Shown one piece after another: positions 44,394-52,951 of a stretch of DNA of 64,000 nt. This DNA comes from Butyrivibrio sp. XPD2006. GTDB lineage: Bacteria > Bacillota > Clostridia > Lachnospirales > Lachnospiraceae. A program made the translations under genes and the position numbers. Position 1 is the first letter of the stretch. Every line of letters begins with the position of its first letter. Below the pieces are notes generated by a model. The model worked only from the letters and a program-made list of their open reading frames with translations. It was not told the DNA's origin and did no database searches. The stretch covers positions 62,001 to 126,000 of the forward strand of contig NZ_ATVT01000003.1 of NCBI RefSeq assembly GCF_000420865.1, written 5' to 3'.

Positions 44394-45260
44394 ATGAGGA
44401 TCAGAAGAATAACAGGGCTTGTGATGGCTCTTTTGCTGCTGGTTGGATGCGGCAGAAATTCAGAAAATATAAATCCGGATAATACAAATACAGAGAATGT
44501 AAGTACAGCTTCAGCCGACGCATCAGTTACAATAACATGCATTTCGGGAGATGCGTCAGATGCCTTTGTCCTTATCGGTGAAAACCATGTGACTGTAATA
44601 GATACCGGCCTTGAAGAGAACGCTCAGGAACTGGTGGACTTTCTTAAAGAGCAGGGTGTTACCAAGGTAGACAATCTCATCATTACACATTTTGACAAGG
44701 ACCATGTGGGTGGAGCGGACCATGTTATAAACAGTTTTGATATTGGCACTGTCTACACGACGTATAAGTCAAAAGACTCGGATGACATCGCAAGTTACCT
44801 GGCTGCTCTAAACTCAAAGGGCCTTTCAGAGACCATAGTCAGCACAGAAACATCCTTTGAAGCAGACGGAGTAAGCTACGATATCTATCCGCCTCAGAGC
44901 ACTGCCTATGAGAATGATGATAGCAACAACTCATCGCTTGTAATTATGGTAAGTGTCGGCGAGAGTAACATGCTGTTTGCGGGAGATGCGGAGAAACTGC
45001 GCATAAACGAACTCCTTGCACTGGACGACATTCAGGCTGAGATCCTCAAGGTCCCGCATCATGGCCGATATGAGAAGAACACTGAGGCACTTATACAGAA
45101 GGTTTCCCCGGAGTACGCCATCATCACATCAAGTGTCGCAGAACCTGAAGATCCGGAAGTTACCCAGATTCTTGAAAACTATGGTGTGACCACATATCTT
45201 AACCGTGAAGGGAACATCACAATAACAATGTCCGACGGTGACATTTCCATAACACAGTAA
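44394..45260 (+). CDS. Lipoprotein with ComEC/Rec2-like metallo-beta-lactamase domain
   Basis: The 288-residue protein has a lipoprotein signal (lipobox LVGC, Cys19), a linker rich in Asn/Thr, and a metallo-beta-lactamase fold with HFDKDHVGGADHVI (the HxHxDH-type site, first His in HFDKDH), NNSSLVIMVSVGESNMLFAGD, HHGRYEKN and TYLNREGNITI. The domain matches the hydrolase part of ComEC-type DNA-uptake proteins, so a surface nuclease is a reasonable guess. AAAGGAG precedes ATG 44394. Confidence 0.9.
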   Translation: MRIRRITGLVMALLLLVGCGRNSENINPDNTNTENVSTASADASVTITCISGDASDAFVLIGENHVTVIDTGLEENAQELVDFLKEQGVTKVDNLIITHFDKDHVGGADHVINSFDIGTVYTTYKSKDSDDIASYLAALNSKGLSETIVSTETSFEADGVSYDIYPPQSTAYENDDSNNSSLVIMVSVGESNMLFAGDAEKLRINELLALDDIQAEILKVPHHGRYEKNTEALIQKVSPEYAIITSSVAEPEDPEVTQILENYGVTTYLNREGNITITMSDGDISITQ

Positions 45261-45294
45261 GGAAATAAGTATGGCAAAATCTGAGCAAAAATAG

Positions 45295-45300
45295 TAGAAT
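45295..45300 (+). promoter_or_regulatory. -10 box immediately upstream of rarA (leaderless candidate)
   Basis: TAGAAT ends 9 nt before ATG 45310, with TGGCAA (45272-45277) 17 bp further upstream. No ribosome site precedes the start codon. Confidence 0.4.
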
Positions 45301-45309
45301 TGTAGTGTT

Positions 45310-46638
45310 ATGGACTTGTTTCAATATATGCGCGAAAACAATATGGAAAAAGAATCTCCGCTTGCCGCAAGGATGCGCCCCAGGACCCTTGATGAGGTTG
45401 TAGGGCAGCAGCACATCATTGCAAAAGACAAGCTTCTTTATCGTGCAATTTCAGCAGACAAACTCAGTTCAATAATATTCTATGGACCGCCCGGAACGGG
45501 TAAGACTACTCTGGCCAAGGTTATTGCCAATTCTACCAAGGCAGAGTTTACCCAGATAAACGCCACGGTTGCAGGCAAGAAGGACATGGAAGATGTCATA
45601 AGCAAGGCCAAGGACAACCAGGGTATGTATGGGAAGAAGACCATTCTTTTCATAGACGAGATCCATAGATTTAACAAGTCGCAACAGGATTACCTGCTTC
45701 CGTTTGTGGAGGACGGAACTGTTGTGCTTATTGGTGCTACCACTGAGAACCCTTATTTTGAAGTTAACGGGGCTCTTATTTCAAGATCCATAATTTTCGA
45801 GCTCAGACCTCTTACAAGTGATGATATCAAGGTGCTGCTGAACAGGGCAGTGACGGATACCGAGAGAGGAATGGGTTCATATAAGGCGGTCCTTGAGCCG
45901 GATGCTGCAGATTTTCTTGCGGATATTGCAGACGGTGATGCAAGACATGCCTTAAATGCCATAGAACTGGGCATTCTTACCACTCAGAGAAGTGAGGACG
46001 GACTTATACATATCACTACGGAAGTGGCAAGAGAGTGTATTCAGAAGAAAGTGGCCAGATATGACAAGGACGGAGATAACCATTACGATACCATCTCTGC
46101 ATTTATCAAGAGTATGAGAGGGTCTGATCCGGATGCGGCAGTTTATTATCTTGCCAGAATGCTGAACGCCGGAGAGGATCCCAAGTTTATAGCAAGACGT
46201 ATTATGATCTGTGCTTCTGAGGATGTCGGTAATGCTGATCCCCAGGCACTTCAGGTGGCTGTAGCAGCTTCTCTTGCAGTAGAGAGAGTGGGAATGCCGG
46301 AGGGACGCATCCCGCTTGCACAGGCAGTTACATATGTCGCAACAGCTCCCAAGAGCAATGCTGCCTATCTTTCAATAGATGAGGCGATGCAGACGGTAAG
46401 GGAAACAGGCAATCTTCCGATACCGCCGCATCTTCAGGATGCACATTACAAGTCGGCATCCAAATTGGGCCACGGCATAGGCTACAAGTATGCCCATGAT
46501 TATCCCGATCACTACGTGGAACAGCAGTACAAACCATACGAACTCAACGGCAAGGAGTTTTACAGCCCTACAGGCAATGGTTATGAGCAAAAAATTAGAG
46601 ATCACATGAAGAGATTGAAGAACAGGGATAACAAGTAA
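45310..46638 (+). CDS. rarA: Replication-associated recombination protein A (RarA/MgsA)
   Basis: This 442-residue AAA+ ATPase acts at stalled replication forks. Features are MRPRTLDEVVGQQHI, Walker A in FYGPPGTGKTTLAKVI, Walker B in ILFIDEIHRFNKSQQD, the GATTENP sensor and the C-terminal tetramer domain (PEGRIPLAQAVTYVATAPKS). The family starts with MDLF, which fixes ATG 45310 even though it has no ribosome site; a -10 box ends 9 nt before it, so the mRNA may be leaderless. Confidence 0.96.
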   Translation: MDLFQYMRENNMEKESPLAARMRPRTLDEVVGQQHIIAKDKLLYRAISADKLSSIIFYGPPGTGKTTLAKVIANSTKAEFTQINATVAGKKDMEDVISKAKDNQGMYGKKTILFIDEIHRFNKSQQDYLLPFVEDGTVVLIGATTENPYFEVNGALISRSIIFELRPLTSDDIKVLLNRAVTDTERGMGSYKAVLEPDAADFLADIADGDARHALNAIELGILTTQRSEDGLIHITTEVARECIQKKVARYDKDGDNHYDTISAFIKSMRGSDPDAAVYYLARMLNAGEDPKFIARRIMICASEDVGNADPQALQVAVAASLAVERVGMPEGRIPLAQAVTYVATAPKSNAAYLSIDEAMQTVRETGNLPIPPHLQDAHYKSASKLGHGIGYKYAHDYPDHYVEQQYKPYELNGKEFYSPTGNGYEQKIRDHMKRLKNRDNK

Positions 46639-46667
46639 CCGAGATTTGTGAGGAATGTTTTGTTTTA

Positions 46668-48479
46668 ATGGAGATCAAGAAAAGAAGACGAAGAACGGGC
46701 AAAAAGGCCCGAAGAAATAGAATAATCGTGATACTGTCAGGCGTGCTGGCGGTTTTTGCAATTGTACTCGTGGGAGCCATGATGGGATGGCTCCTTATTG
46801 GCGACAGGAGTAAGACTCCGGAGGAAGAGGCTATAGAACAGGAGATACTGTTTGAAGCTTCTCTGGAGGAAGAGGAAGAAAAGAACGACGAGTATATCAA
46901 TGAATCAACAATAGATTCTATTGTAAAAGGGGGCCATACAGTTTCGGAAGCACTTATGCAAAGACCCGCAACAGTTGAGATGACGCCCGAGAATACAGCT
47001 GAGTTCGCAATGATAGAGAACTGCAGCATTAATAAATCCGGCAAGGTTGAAGTGATTGTTACATCTGACGGAATTCCCAAGAGTGACGACAAATACTACT
47101 ATCTCTTTGAAGAAGCTGTCTATGATGACGGAATCGTTGAGGGAAGCGAGCCGATTGCCAAGGTTTATAAGAGCGACGACACGTCTTTTGCCGTAGACCT
47201 CAACAAGGGTGCGGCCAATTCAAGGCTCTTTTCCAAGTTTCAGGTCGCTGTCAAAATGGATGACAAGTATGTTTCCATCAGTCACGCCAAGTACATAACC
47301 AATCCCGGCGCTTGTGCGGGCTACAGCTACGGTGGTATGCAGCACAGATCAATCAAGGGACTTCTTCCGGATCCTCTGAGGATCGGAGAACTGGCTGATC
47401 TGGGATGCCAGTATGCCACATATAATATTCCGCTCAATCATATCCTGGTCACATCGGGTGGAATACCTTATACCTACGGCGGCGTTACCTATCACTTCAA
47501 CGCCCAGATCATGAACGACTATGATCACCTTTTTACGCGCCTTAATTCCATGGGAATTGATGTGGCTGCCATTATTCTCAATAATGCCAGCACGGCGGCA
47601 TATCCGGAGATCACTCATCCCAGTGCGAGAAGCGGATCCACAGCGCCTTACTACATGTTCAATGCCACCAACGAGAGCGGAGTCAAAGCTCTTGCAGCTA
47701 TCGGAAGCTTCCTGGCAAACAGATATTCAGGCTCAGGACATGGCAATGTCAGCATGTGGATAATTGCGAACGAAGTCAACGCCAGAAAAGAATACAACTA
47801 CATGACTCATACCGACGTAAACACCTACACTGTGGCATTTACCAGAGCTTTCAGGGTATTCTACAACGCCATCAAGAGTCAGAACAGCGCAGCCAAGGTA
47901 TATATACCTATTGACCAGCGCTGGACCTATAATACAGAGAAGACCGGAGACTATGATGCCAAGGATGTCCTTGATATATTCGCAGCATCTTTATCCGAGT
48001 ACGGCAACATCGACTGGGGACTGGCAGCTCATCCATACTCCTTCCCCAACGGAAACACTGCATTCTGGAAGTCTTCCAAGTATGTCAATCACTCAGATAC
48101 TACTCCATGTATAACCATGGACAACATAGAAGTTCTTACCAATTATATGAAGAGGCCGGAGATGCTTGATACATCAGGCAATGTGAGATCGATCATCCTC
48201 AGTGAGATTGGCTATTCATCAACTTCGGGTCAGGATCTTCAGGCAGCAGCCTTTGCTTACGCCTATGTCAAGATGGAAAAGAACGGCTACATCGATGCAC
48301 TCATGCTCTCAAGACAGACCGATGCCGGCGACGAGATCGCAGCTCTTGGCCTTGCCCTTGGACTTCAGACAACAGGCGGCGGTAAGAAACATATATGGAA
48401 TGTCTTTAAATATATTGATACAGATAAACGCAATGAGGTCATCTCTTTTGCCTATGATATAGTAGGCACGACCTTCTAG
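46668..48479 (+). CDS. DUF5722-type putative membrane-anchored glycosidase
   Basis: The 603-residue protein has a basic N-terminus and one membrane segment (about 22-44), an acidic linker, a beta domain (about 100-200) and a large C-terminal barrel (about 210-600). The barrel shows the layout of clan GH-A glycosidases: MWIIANEVNARKE with a candidate acid/base Glu369 and IILSEIGYSS with a candidate nucleophile Glu513. The family is DUF5722, of unknown substrate. The ribosome site is weak (GAGGA, distant). It starts 29 bp after rarA. Confidence 0.82.
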   Translation: MEIKKRRRRTGKKARRNRIIVILSGVLAVFAIVLVGAMMGWLLIGDRSKTPEEEAIEQEILFEASLEEEEEKNDEYINESTIDSIVKGGHTVSEALMQRPATVEMTPENTAEFAMIENCSINKSGKVEVIVTSDGIPKSDDKYYYLFEEAVYDDGIVEGSEPIAKVYKSDDTSFAVDLNKGAANSRLFSKFQVAVKMDDKYVSISHAKYITNPGACAGYSYGGMQHRSIKGLLPDPLRIGELADLGCQYATYNIPLNHILVTSGGIPYTYGGVTYHFNAQIMNDYDHLFTRLNSMGIDVAAIILNNASTAAYPEITHPSARSGSTAPYYMFNATNESGVKALAAIGSFLANRYSGSGHGNVSMWIIANEVNARKEYNYMTHTDVNTYTVAFTRAFRVFYNAIKSQNSAAKVYIPIDQRWTYNTEKTGDYDAKDVLDIFAASLSEYGNIDWGLAAHPYSFPNGNTAFWKSSKYVNHSDTTPCITMDNIEVLTNYMKRPEMLDTSGNVRSIILSEIGYSSTSGQDLQAAAFAYAYVKMEKNGYIDALMLSRQTDAGDEIAALGLALGLQTTGGGKKHIWNVFKYIDTDKRNEVISFAYDIVGTTF

Positions 48480-48505
48480 TAAGATTTTGAAAGGGGAGCA
48501 TTATT

Positions 48506-49660
48506 ATGACAAACGCAGAAAAAGCACTTAAACTCCACGAGGAGTGGCAGGGCAAACTTGAGACAACATCGAAGTCCAAAGTTAATTCCAAGGAGGATCT
48601 GGCACTTGCTTATACTCCGGGAGTTGCAGAACCCTGTAAGCTGATAGCACAGGACAAAGAGCTGGCTTACAAATATACGATCAAGTCCAATACTATAGCT
48701 GTTGTATCAGATGGAAGCGCGGTTCTTGGCCTTGGAAACATCGGACCATACGCAGCAATGCCTGTTATGGAAGGAAAAGCTGTCCTGTTCAAGGAATTCG
48801 GAGGAGTAAATGCCGTTCCGATCTGCCTTGATACGCAGGATACAGAGGAGATCATTAAAGCAGTTAAATATCTGGCTCCCGGCTTTGGTGGAATCAACCT
48901 TGAGGATATTTCGGCTCCAAGATGCTTTGAGATTGAAGAGAGATTAAAAGAGATGCTGGATATCCCGGTATTTCATGATGATCAGCACGGAACAGCCATC
49001 ATTGTACTTGCCGGCATAATAAACGGCCTTAAAGTGGTCGGCAAGAAAAAGGAAGACTGCAAGGTTATCGTAAACGGTGCAGGAAGTGCCGGTATCGCCA
49101 TCACCAAGCTCCTTCTTCGTTACGGATTCAAGAATGTTACAATGTGCGATAAGGTTGGAATCCTTCACAAGCAGTCCGAGAATCTTAACTGGATGCAGAA
49201 GAAGATGATGGATGTGACCAATCCCGATCAGATCAAGGGTTCTCTTGCAGATGCTCTGGTAGGAGCAGACATTTTCGTCGGTGTATCTGCACCCGGCATC
49301 GTAACAAAAGAAATGGCTCAGAAGATGAACAAGGATGCTATCATGTTCGCTATGGCAAACCCTGTACCTGAGATCATGCCTGATCTTGCAAAAGAGGCCG
49401 GTGTGCGCGTCATCGGTACCGGAAGAAGCGACTTCCCCAACCAGGTAAATAACGTCCTTGTATTCCCCGGAATCTTCAAGGGAGCACTGGAGGCGAGAGC
49501 GCGACAAATCACAGAGGAGATGAAGCTTGCAGCAGCAACAGCCATCGCAGGACTTGTGCCTGACGAGGAGCTTAACGATGAGAATATTCTTCCTGCTGCT
49601 TTTGATCCAAGGGTAGCTGATGTGGTCAGCGCAGCAGTAAAGGCACATGTAGTAGATTGA
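48506..49660 (+). CDS. NAD(P)-dependent malic enzyme
   Basis: The 384-residue protein is a bacterial short malic enzyme that oxidatively decarboxylates malate to pyruvate. Family segments are LALAYTPGVAEPC, VLGLGNIGPYAAMPVMEGK, HDDQHGTAII and the nucleotide loop IVNGAGSAGIAITKLL, with RSDFPNQVNNVLVFPG near the C-terminus. AAAGGGGAG precedes ATG 48506. The next gene starts 14 bp later. Confidence 0.95.
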   Translation: MTNAEKALKLHEEWQGKLETTSKSKVNSKEDLALAYTPGVAEPCKLIAQDKELAYKYTIKSNTIAVVSDGSAVLGLGNIGPYAAMPVMEGKAVLFKEFGGVNAVPICLDTQDTEEIIKAVKYLAPGFGGINLEDISAPRCFEIEERLKEMLDIPVFHDDQHGTAIIVLAGIINGLKVVGKKKEDCKVIVNGAGSAGIAITKLLLRYGFKNVTMCDKVGILHKQSENLNWMQKKMMDVTNPDQIKGSLADALVGADIFVGVSAPGIVTKEMAQKMNKDAIMFAMANPVPEIMPDLAKEAGVRVIGTGRSDFPNQVNNVLVFPGIFKGALEARARQITEEMKLAAATAIAGLVPDEELNDENILPAAFDPRVADVVSAAVKAHVVD

Positions 49661-49673
49661 TTGGAGTTTTAAA

Positions 49674-50195
49674 TTGAGTTCGCAGTATTTAACGCTTTAT
49701 AAGATGATAGTTCTGTACATGCTAAAGAGGTGTGACGATACTCTCAGCAAGTCCCAGATATACGATTTTATTCTGGAAAAAGAGTATACGACCTTCCTTA
49801 CGTTGCAGGAGGTATTCAGTGAACTGGCGGCATCTGACCTTATCACAGAAAAGACCATGGCCAACAGGACATATCTTGAGATAACGGATGAGGGGGCGCA
49901 GACCTTAGAGTTTTTTGGAAACAGGATAAACCCGGCGATTAAGCAGCAGATAGATGAGTACCTTCGTGACAACAGCATGAAGCTCAGAAACGAAAAGTCT
50001 ATTCTCGGGGATTATCAGAAGACCGGTGAAAATGAATACACAGTACAGCTCCTTGCAAGAGAGAACGGCCAGGATATTCTGGATATCAAGGTTCCTGTTC
50101 CCACAGAGGAGATTGCACAACATATGATCGACAACTGGCAGGAGAAGAATACGGAGATTTATCAGTATCTTTTTTCCAAATTGATGGAAGAATAA
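49674..50195 (+). CDS. DUF4364 family protein (winged-helix)
   Basis: The 173-residue protein opens with a winged-helix-like domain (LYKMIVLYMLKRCDDTLSKS, SELAASDLITEKTMANRTYL) followed by a beta-rich C-terminal half (NEYTVQLLARENGQDILDIK). DUF4364 is a Clostridia family of presumed DNA-binding proteins. The start is TTG 49674 with GGAG 8 nt upstream. A bidirectional terminator shared with the tRNA gene follows. Confidence 0.88.
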   Translation: MSSQYLTLYKMIVLYMLKRCDDTLSKSQIYDFILEKEYTTFLTLQEVFSELAASDLITEKTMANRTYLEITDEGAQTLEFFGNRINPAIKQQIDEYLRDNSMKLRNEKSILGDYQKTGENEYTVQLLARENGQDILDIKVPVPTEEIAQHMIDNWQEKNTEIYQYLFSKLMEE

Positions 50196-50200
50196 AAAGA

Positions 50201-50235
50201 AAAGCTCTCGGTTCCAAACGGAACTGAGAGCTTTT
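50201..50235. terminator. Bidirectional terminator between DUF4364 gene and tRNA-Thr
   Basis: A 15-bp stem with one mismatch, AAAGCTCTCGGTTCC (50201-50215) pairing with 50220-50234, has an AAAC loop. T-rich runs lie on both sides, so it can serve both the plus-strand gene and the minus-strand tRNA. Confidence 0.9.
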
Positions 50236-50244
50236 AATTTATCG

Positions 50245-50317
50245 AGCTGCTGACGAGAATCGAACTCGTGACCTCCGCACTACCAATGCGACGCACTACC
50301 GACTGTGCTACAACAGC
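50245..50317 (-). tRNA. tRNA-Thr (anticodon GGU)
   Basis: The minus strand folds as a 73-nt cloverleaf: acceptor GCTGTTG/CAGCAGC, D stem GCAC/GTGC, anticodon stem TCGCA/TGCGG with loop TTGGTAG (anticodon GGT at positions 34-36) and T stem ACGAG/CTCGT with loop TTCGATT. CCA is not encoded. It is a solitary tRNA gene with its own consensus promoter. Confidence 0.93.
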
Positions 50318-50346
50318 TTGCTTGCCTTTCGGCAATCGCAAAGACT

Positions 50347-50375
50347 ATTATAACGGGATGCGAAGCGGATGTCAA
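50347..50375 (-). promoter_or_regulatory. Promoter of tRNA-Thr
   Basis: On the minus strand TTGACA (50370-50375), a 17-bp spacer and TATAAT (50347-50352) give a perfect consensus promoter about 23 nt before the probable start of transcription and 30 bp before the mature tRNA. Confidence 0.92.
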
Positions 50376-50386
50376 TCAATAAATAA

Positions 50387-51364
50387 TTATGCTTGTGAGA
50401 TCACAGACATGTAATAGGAGTAGAGACTCCTGTAGGTATCGTTGTTGTAATGCAGACCGTCAGAGGTTGAGAAACCTGCCTGGCTAAGGTATGTATAGCC
50501 GTCGATCCACTGTACTCTCGGATCGAGCTCTGACTGAAGTCTTGCGTTAAAGCTTTCTATCTGGGCATTTGATACGCTGCTGCAGTTGCCGACGGGTGTT
50601 ACAGCTGCGTAGTAAACAGTTATTCCTGCCTCGGTCCAGGCATCTATGTTGCTGTTCACAAGATTTATATACTTGCTTGCATTAGCGAGGTCATTGACAC
50701 CAAAATTGATGATCATGGTGGTTCCCGGTCCTGCGTAGGATGGGATCTCTGAGAGCGCGGTGTTCTTAAACCAGCTGTAGCCCTCACCTATCTTGGCAAT
50801 GTATGCCTTATCGGAAGATCCGACAGCCATCTGCATCTGAACAGTTCTTGAATCACCGACAAATACCAGTGGTGTGCCCGGAAGCTCTGTAACCATGTAA
50901 TCGCCGATGATAAATGCAGTAGTATCACCGTAGGAAACTTCATACCATCCATTATCGGTCTCGCCGGTTACCTGAGTTTCGCTGCCCCATTTGAGCTTGC
51001 CGATCTTATCATAATCGGTTCCTGCTCCGTTGCGGACATTGACCGTATCGCTGGTGTACATGGTGACTGGTGCTTCATACTCGGTTACAGTAAATACCGT
51101 TCTCTCAAGTGTGGCACCTGCCTCCTCTGATGTAACCTGTATTGTCTCGGTAGAGAGATCTTCGCTGCTTGCAAGGACCTCCTCAGCCGCGCTGTCTATC
51201 GAGCTTGCAACAGCCGACACGATTTCATCACCGGAGATGTCTGCAGGATAAGCTTCTACTCTGGCTCTGTCGGCATATGCTGCGAGACAGCCGATAACTG
51301 AAAATGCACCGGCAAATGCTGAAAGCAATATTAAGTTTCTTATATTAATACGTTTGTTCTTCAT
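50387..51364 (-). CDS. Secreted SH3-domain SGNH hydrolase
   Basis: The 325-residue protein has a signal peptide (about 1-30), an acidic linker (about 30-90), a bacterial SH3 domain (about 98-160, VNVRNGAGTDYDKIGKLKWG) and a C-terminal SGNH hydrolase domain (about 165-325) with block I GDSR (nucleophile Ser), FGVNDL and DGLHYN (Asp and His). The SH3 domain should bind peptidoglycan, and the enzyme may be a cell-wall or polysaccharide esterase. The ATG lies 9 nt after a -10 box with no ribosome site. Confidence 0.9.
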   Translation of the reverse strand: MKNKRINIRNLILLSAFAGAFSVIGCLAAYADRARVEAYPADISGDEIVSAVASSIDSAAEEVLASSEDLSTETIQVTSEEAGATLERTVFTVTEYEAPVTMYTSDTVNVRNGAGTDYDKIGKLKWGSETQVTGETDNGWYEVSYGDTTAFIIGDYMVTELPGTPLVFVGDSRTVQMQMAVGSSDKAYIAKIGEGYSWFKNTALSEIPSYAGPGTTMIINFGVNDLANASKYINLVNSNIDAWTEAGITVYYAAVTPVGNCSSVSNAQIESFNARLQSELDPRVQWIDGYTYLSQAGFSTSDGLHYNNDTYRSLYSYYMSVISQA

Positions 51365-51373
51365 CGCTTAAAA

Positions 51374-51402
51374 ATTTTACATTAGGCTTAAAAATATGTC
51401 AA
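51374..51402 (-). promoter_or_regulatory. Promoter of the SGNH gene
   Basis: On the minus strand TTGACA (51397-51402), 17 bp, TAAAAT (51374-51379). The -10 ends 9 nt before the ATG at 51364, so the mRNA would have almost no leader. Confidence 0.75.
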
Positions 51403-51418
51403 ATTTATGTAATTTGAC
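51398..51418. repeat. Inverted repeat between divergent promoters
   Basis: GTCAAAT (51398-51404) and ATTTGAC (51412-51418) form a perfect 7-bp dyad with a 7-bp spacer. It contains most of both -35 boxes, so a protein bound here would affect nagB and the SGNH gene together. The dyad may, however, simply follow from the two opposed -35 sequences. Confidence 0.5.
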
Positions 51419-51442
51419 TAACAGAATGTGAAAAAGTATAAT
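51414..51442 (+). promoter_or_regulatory. Promoter of the nagB-glmS operon
   Basis: TTGACT (51414-51419), 17 bp, TATAAT (51437-51442). Transcription would begin near 51449 and run through nagB, the beta-helix gene, glmM and glmS, with no terminator until 56179. Confidence 0.88.
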
Positions 51443-51482
51443 TGCTCTATATGCACATAAAACCTAGGAAAGGAATAATATT

Positions 51483-52286
51483 ATGAGAGTAGTAATTCAG
51501 GACAATTACGAAAAGATGTGCGTTTGGGCGGCAAATTACATTAAGATGCGTGTTGGGGAACACAATAACGGACCGGAGAAGGACAGACCTTTTGTTCTTG
51601 GACTTCCTACAGGATCCAGCCCAATCGGGGTTTACAAGGAACTGGTAAGAATGAATAAGGCAGGAGAAATCTCTTTTGCCAACGTTGTAACTTTCAATAT
51701 GGATGAGTACTTAGGGCTTCCTCGTGAACATGACCAGTCCTATTGGTATTTCATGCATGATAACTTCTTTGACCATCTGGTTGACATGAAGCCTGAGAAT
51801 ATCAACATTCTCAACGGCATGACTGATGATCCGGTCAAAGAGTGTGAGAACTACGAGAAAAAGATCGCTTCTTACGGCGGTATTGACCTGTTTATGGGCG
51901 GTATAGGCGTTGACGGTCACATCGCATTTAATGAGCCTTTTACAAGCCTTGCTTCACGTACGGGAGTAAGGGATCTTACAACAGATACAAGAATTGTTAA
52001 CTCAAGATTCTTTGGAAATGACCCTGAGGCAGTTCCTGCACAGGCGCTGTCAGTAGGTGTCGGAACAGTTACAGATTCCAAAGAAGTACTTATTCTTATA
52101 AACGGACATAATAAAGCAAGAGCGCTGGCAGCAACCGTTGAGGGTGCTGTGAGCTCAAAATGGACCTGCAGTGCGCTTCAGATGCACAACGGAGCTATCA
52201 TTGCCTGCGATGAAGCAGCTTGTGGTGAGCTTACTGTAGATACATATAAGTATTTCCTCGATATAGAGAAGAAAGAGAGGCTGTAA
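51483..52286 (+). CDS. nagB: Glucosamine-6-phosphate deaminase
   Basis: The 267-residue enzyme converts glucosamine 6-phosphate to fructose 6-phosphate and ammonia. Family features are FVLGLPTGSSPIGVYKELV, VVTFNMDEYLGLPREHDQSY (with catalytic Asp), FMGGIGVDGHIAFNEPFTSL and LINGHNKARALAATVEG. AGGAAAGG lies before ATG 51483. It is the first gene of an operon that also holds the opposing synthase glmS. Confidence 0.95.
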   Translation: MRVVIQDNYEKMCVWAANYIKMRVGEHNNGPEKDRPFVLGLPTGSSPIGVYKELVRMNKAGEISFANVVTFNMDEYLGLPREHDQSYWYFMHDNFFDHLVDMKPENINILNGMTDDPVKECENYEKKIASYGGIDLFMGGIGVDGHIAFNEPFTSLASRTGVRDLTTDTRIVNSRFFGNDPEAVPAQALSVGVGTVTDSKEVLILINGHNKARALAATVEGAVSSKWTCSALQMHNGAIIACDEAACGELTVDTYKYFLDIEKKERL

Positions 52287-52288
52287 TC

Positions 52289-52951
52289 ATGTACACTATT
52301 ACAGATCTGTATGACCTCGATCATACACTTGCAGCAGATTATCTGCGTCAGTTTACTTATCCCTGGGAAGCTTTAAAGGGAATCAAGGATTTCATCCTTG
52401 AACTTGGGCCAAAGCTTGGGGACGAGTATACAGAAGTTAAGGAGAACGTGTGGGTTCACAAGAGCGCAACCGTATTTGAGAGCGCATATCTTGGAAGCCC
52501 ATGCATCATCGGACCAAATACTGAGGTCAGACACGGAGCCTTCATCAGAGGATCAGCCCTTGTTGGTGCTGACTGCGTTGTTGGAAACAGCGTTGAGCTC
52601 AAGAATGTAATCCTCTTTGATCACGTTCAGACTCCTCATTACAACTATGTAGGTGACAGTATCCTCGGATACTACTCACACATGGGAGCAGGCTCAATCA
52701 CTTCCAATGTTAAGAGTGACAAGAAGCTCGTTGTTGTTCACAACGGAACAGAGAATATTGAGACCGGCATGAAGAAGTTCGGCGCTATGCTGGGCGATCA
52801 TGTTGAGGTTGGCTGCAATTCAGTATGCAACCCCGGTACAGTTATCGGCCGTAATTCCAACGTTTATCCGACTTCCTGCGTAAGGGGAGTTGTTCCTGAG
52901 AATTCGATCTATAAGAACAGTGGAGAGATCATCCACAAGGAGGACAGATAA
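52289..52951 (+). CDS. Left-handed beta-helix protein (GlmU C-terminal-like)
   Basis: The 220-residue protein is a hexapeptide-repeat left-handed beta helix (about 65-200: VHKSATVFESAYLGSPCIIG, NTEVRHGAFIRGSALVGADC, TVIGRNSNVYPTSCVRGVVP). It resembles the acetyltransferase half of GlmU but has no nucleotidyltransferase domain. With nagB, glmM and glmS it probably handles an amino-sugar phosphate or UDP-amino-sugar intermediate. Spacing is 2 bp from nagB and it overlaps glmM by 1 bp. The exact reaction is not settled. Confidence 0.85.
   Translation: MYTITDLYDLDHTLAADYLRQFTYPWEALKGIKDFILELGPKLGDEYTEVKENVWVHKSATVFESAYLGSPCIIGPNTEVRHGAFIRGSALVGADCVVGNSVELKNVILFDHVQTPHYNYVGDSILGYYSHMGAGSITSNVKSDKKLVVVHNGTENIETGMKKFGAMLGDHVEVGCNSVCNPGTVIGRNSNVYPTSCVRGVVPENSIYKNSGEIIHKEDR

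Noticed and set aside
48944-49648. 234-codon minus-strand open frame
   Set aside because: It lies antisense to the malic enzyme gene, is rich in Cys and His without a domain, and is a shadow frame.
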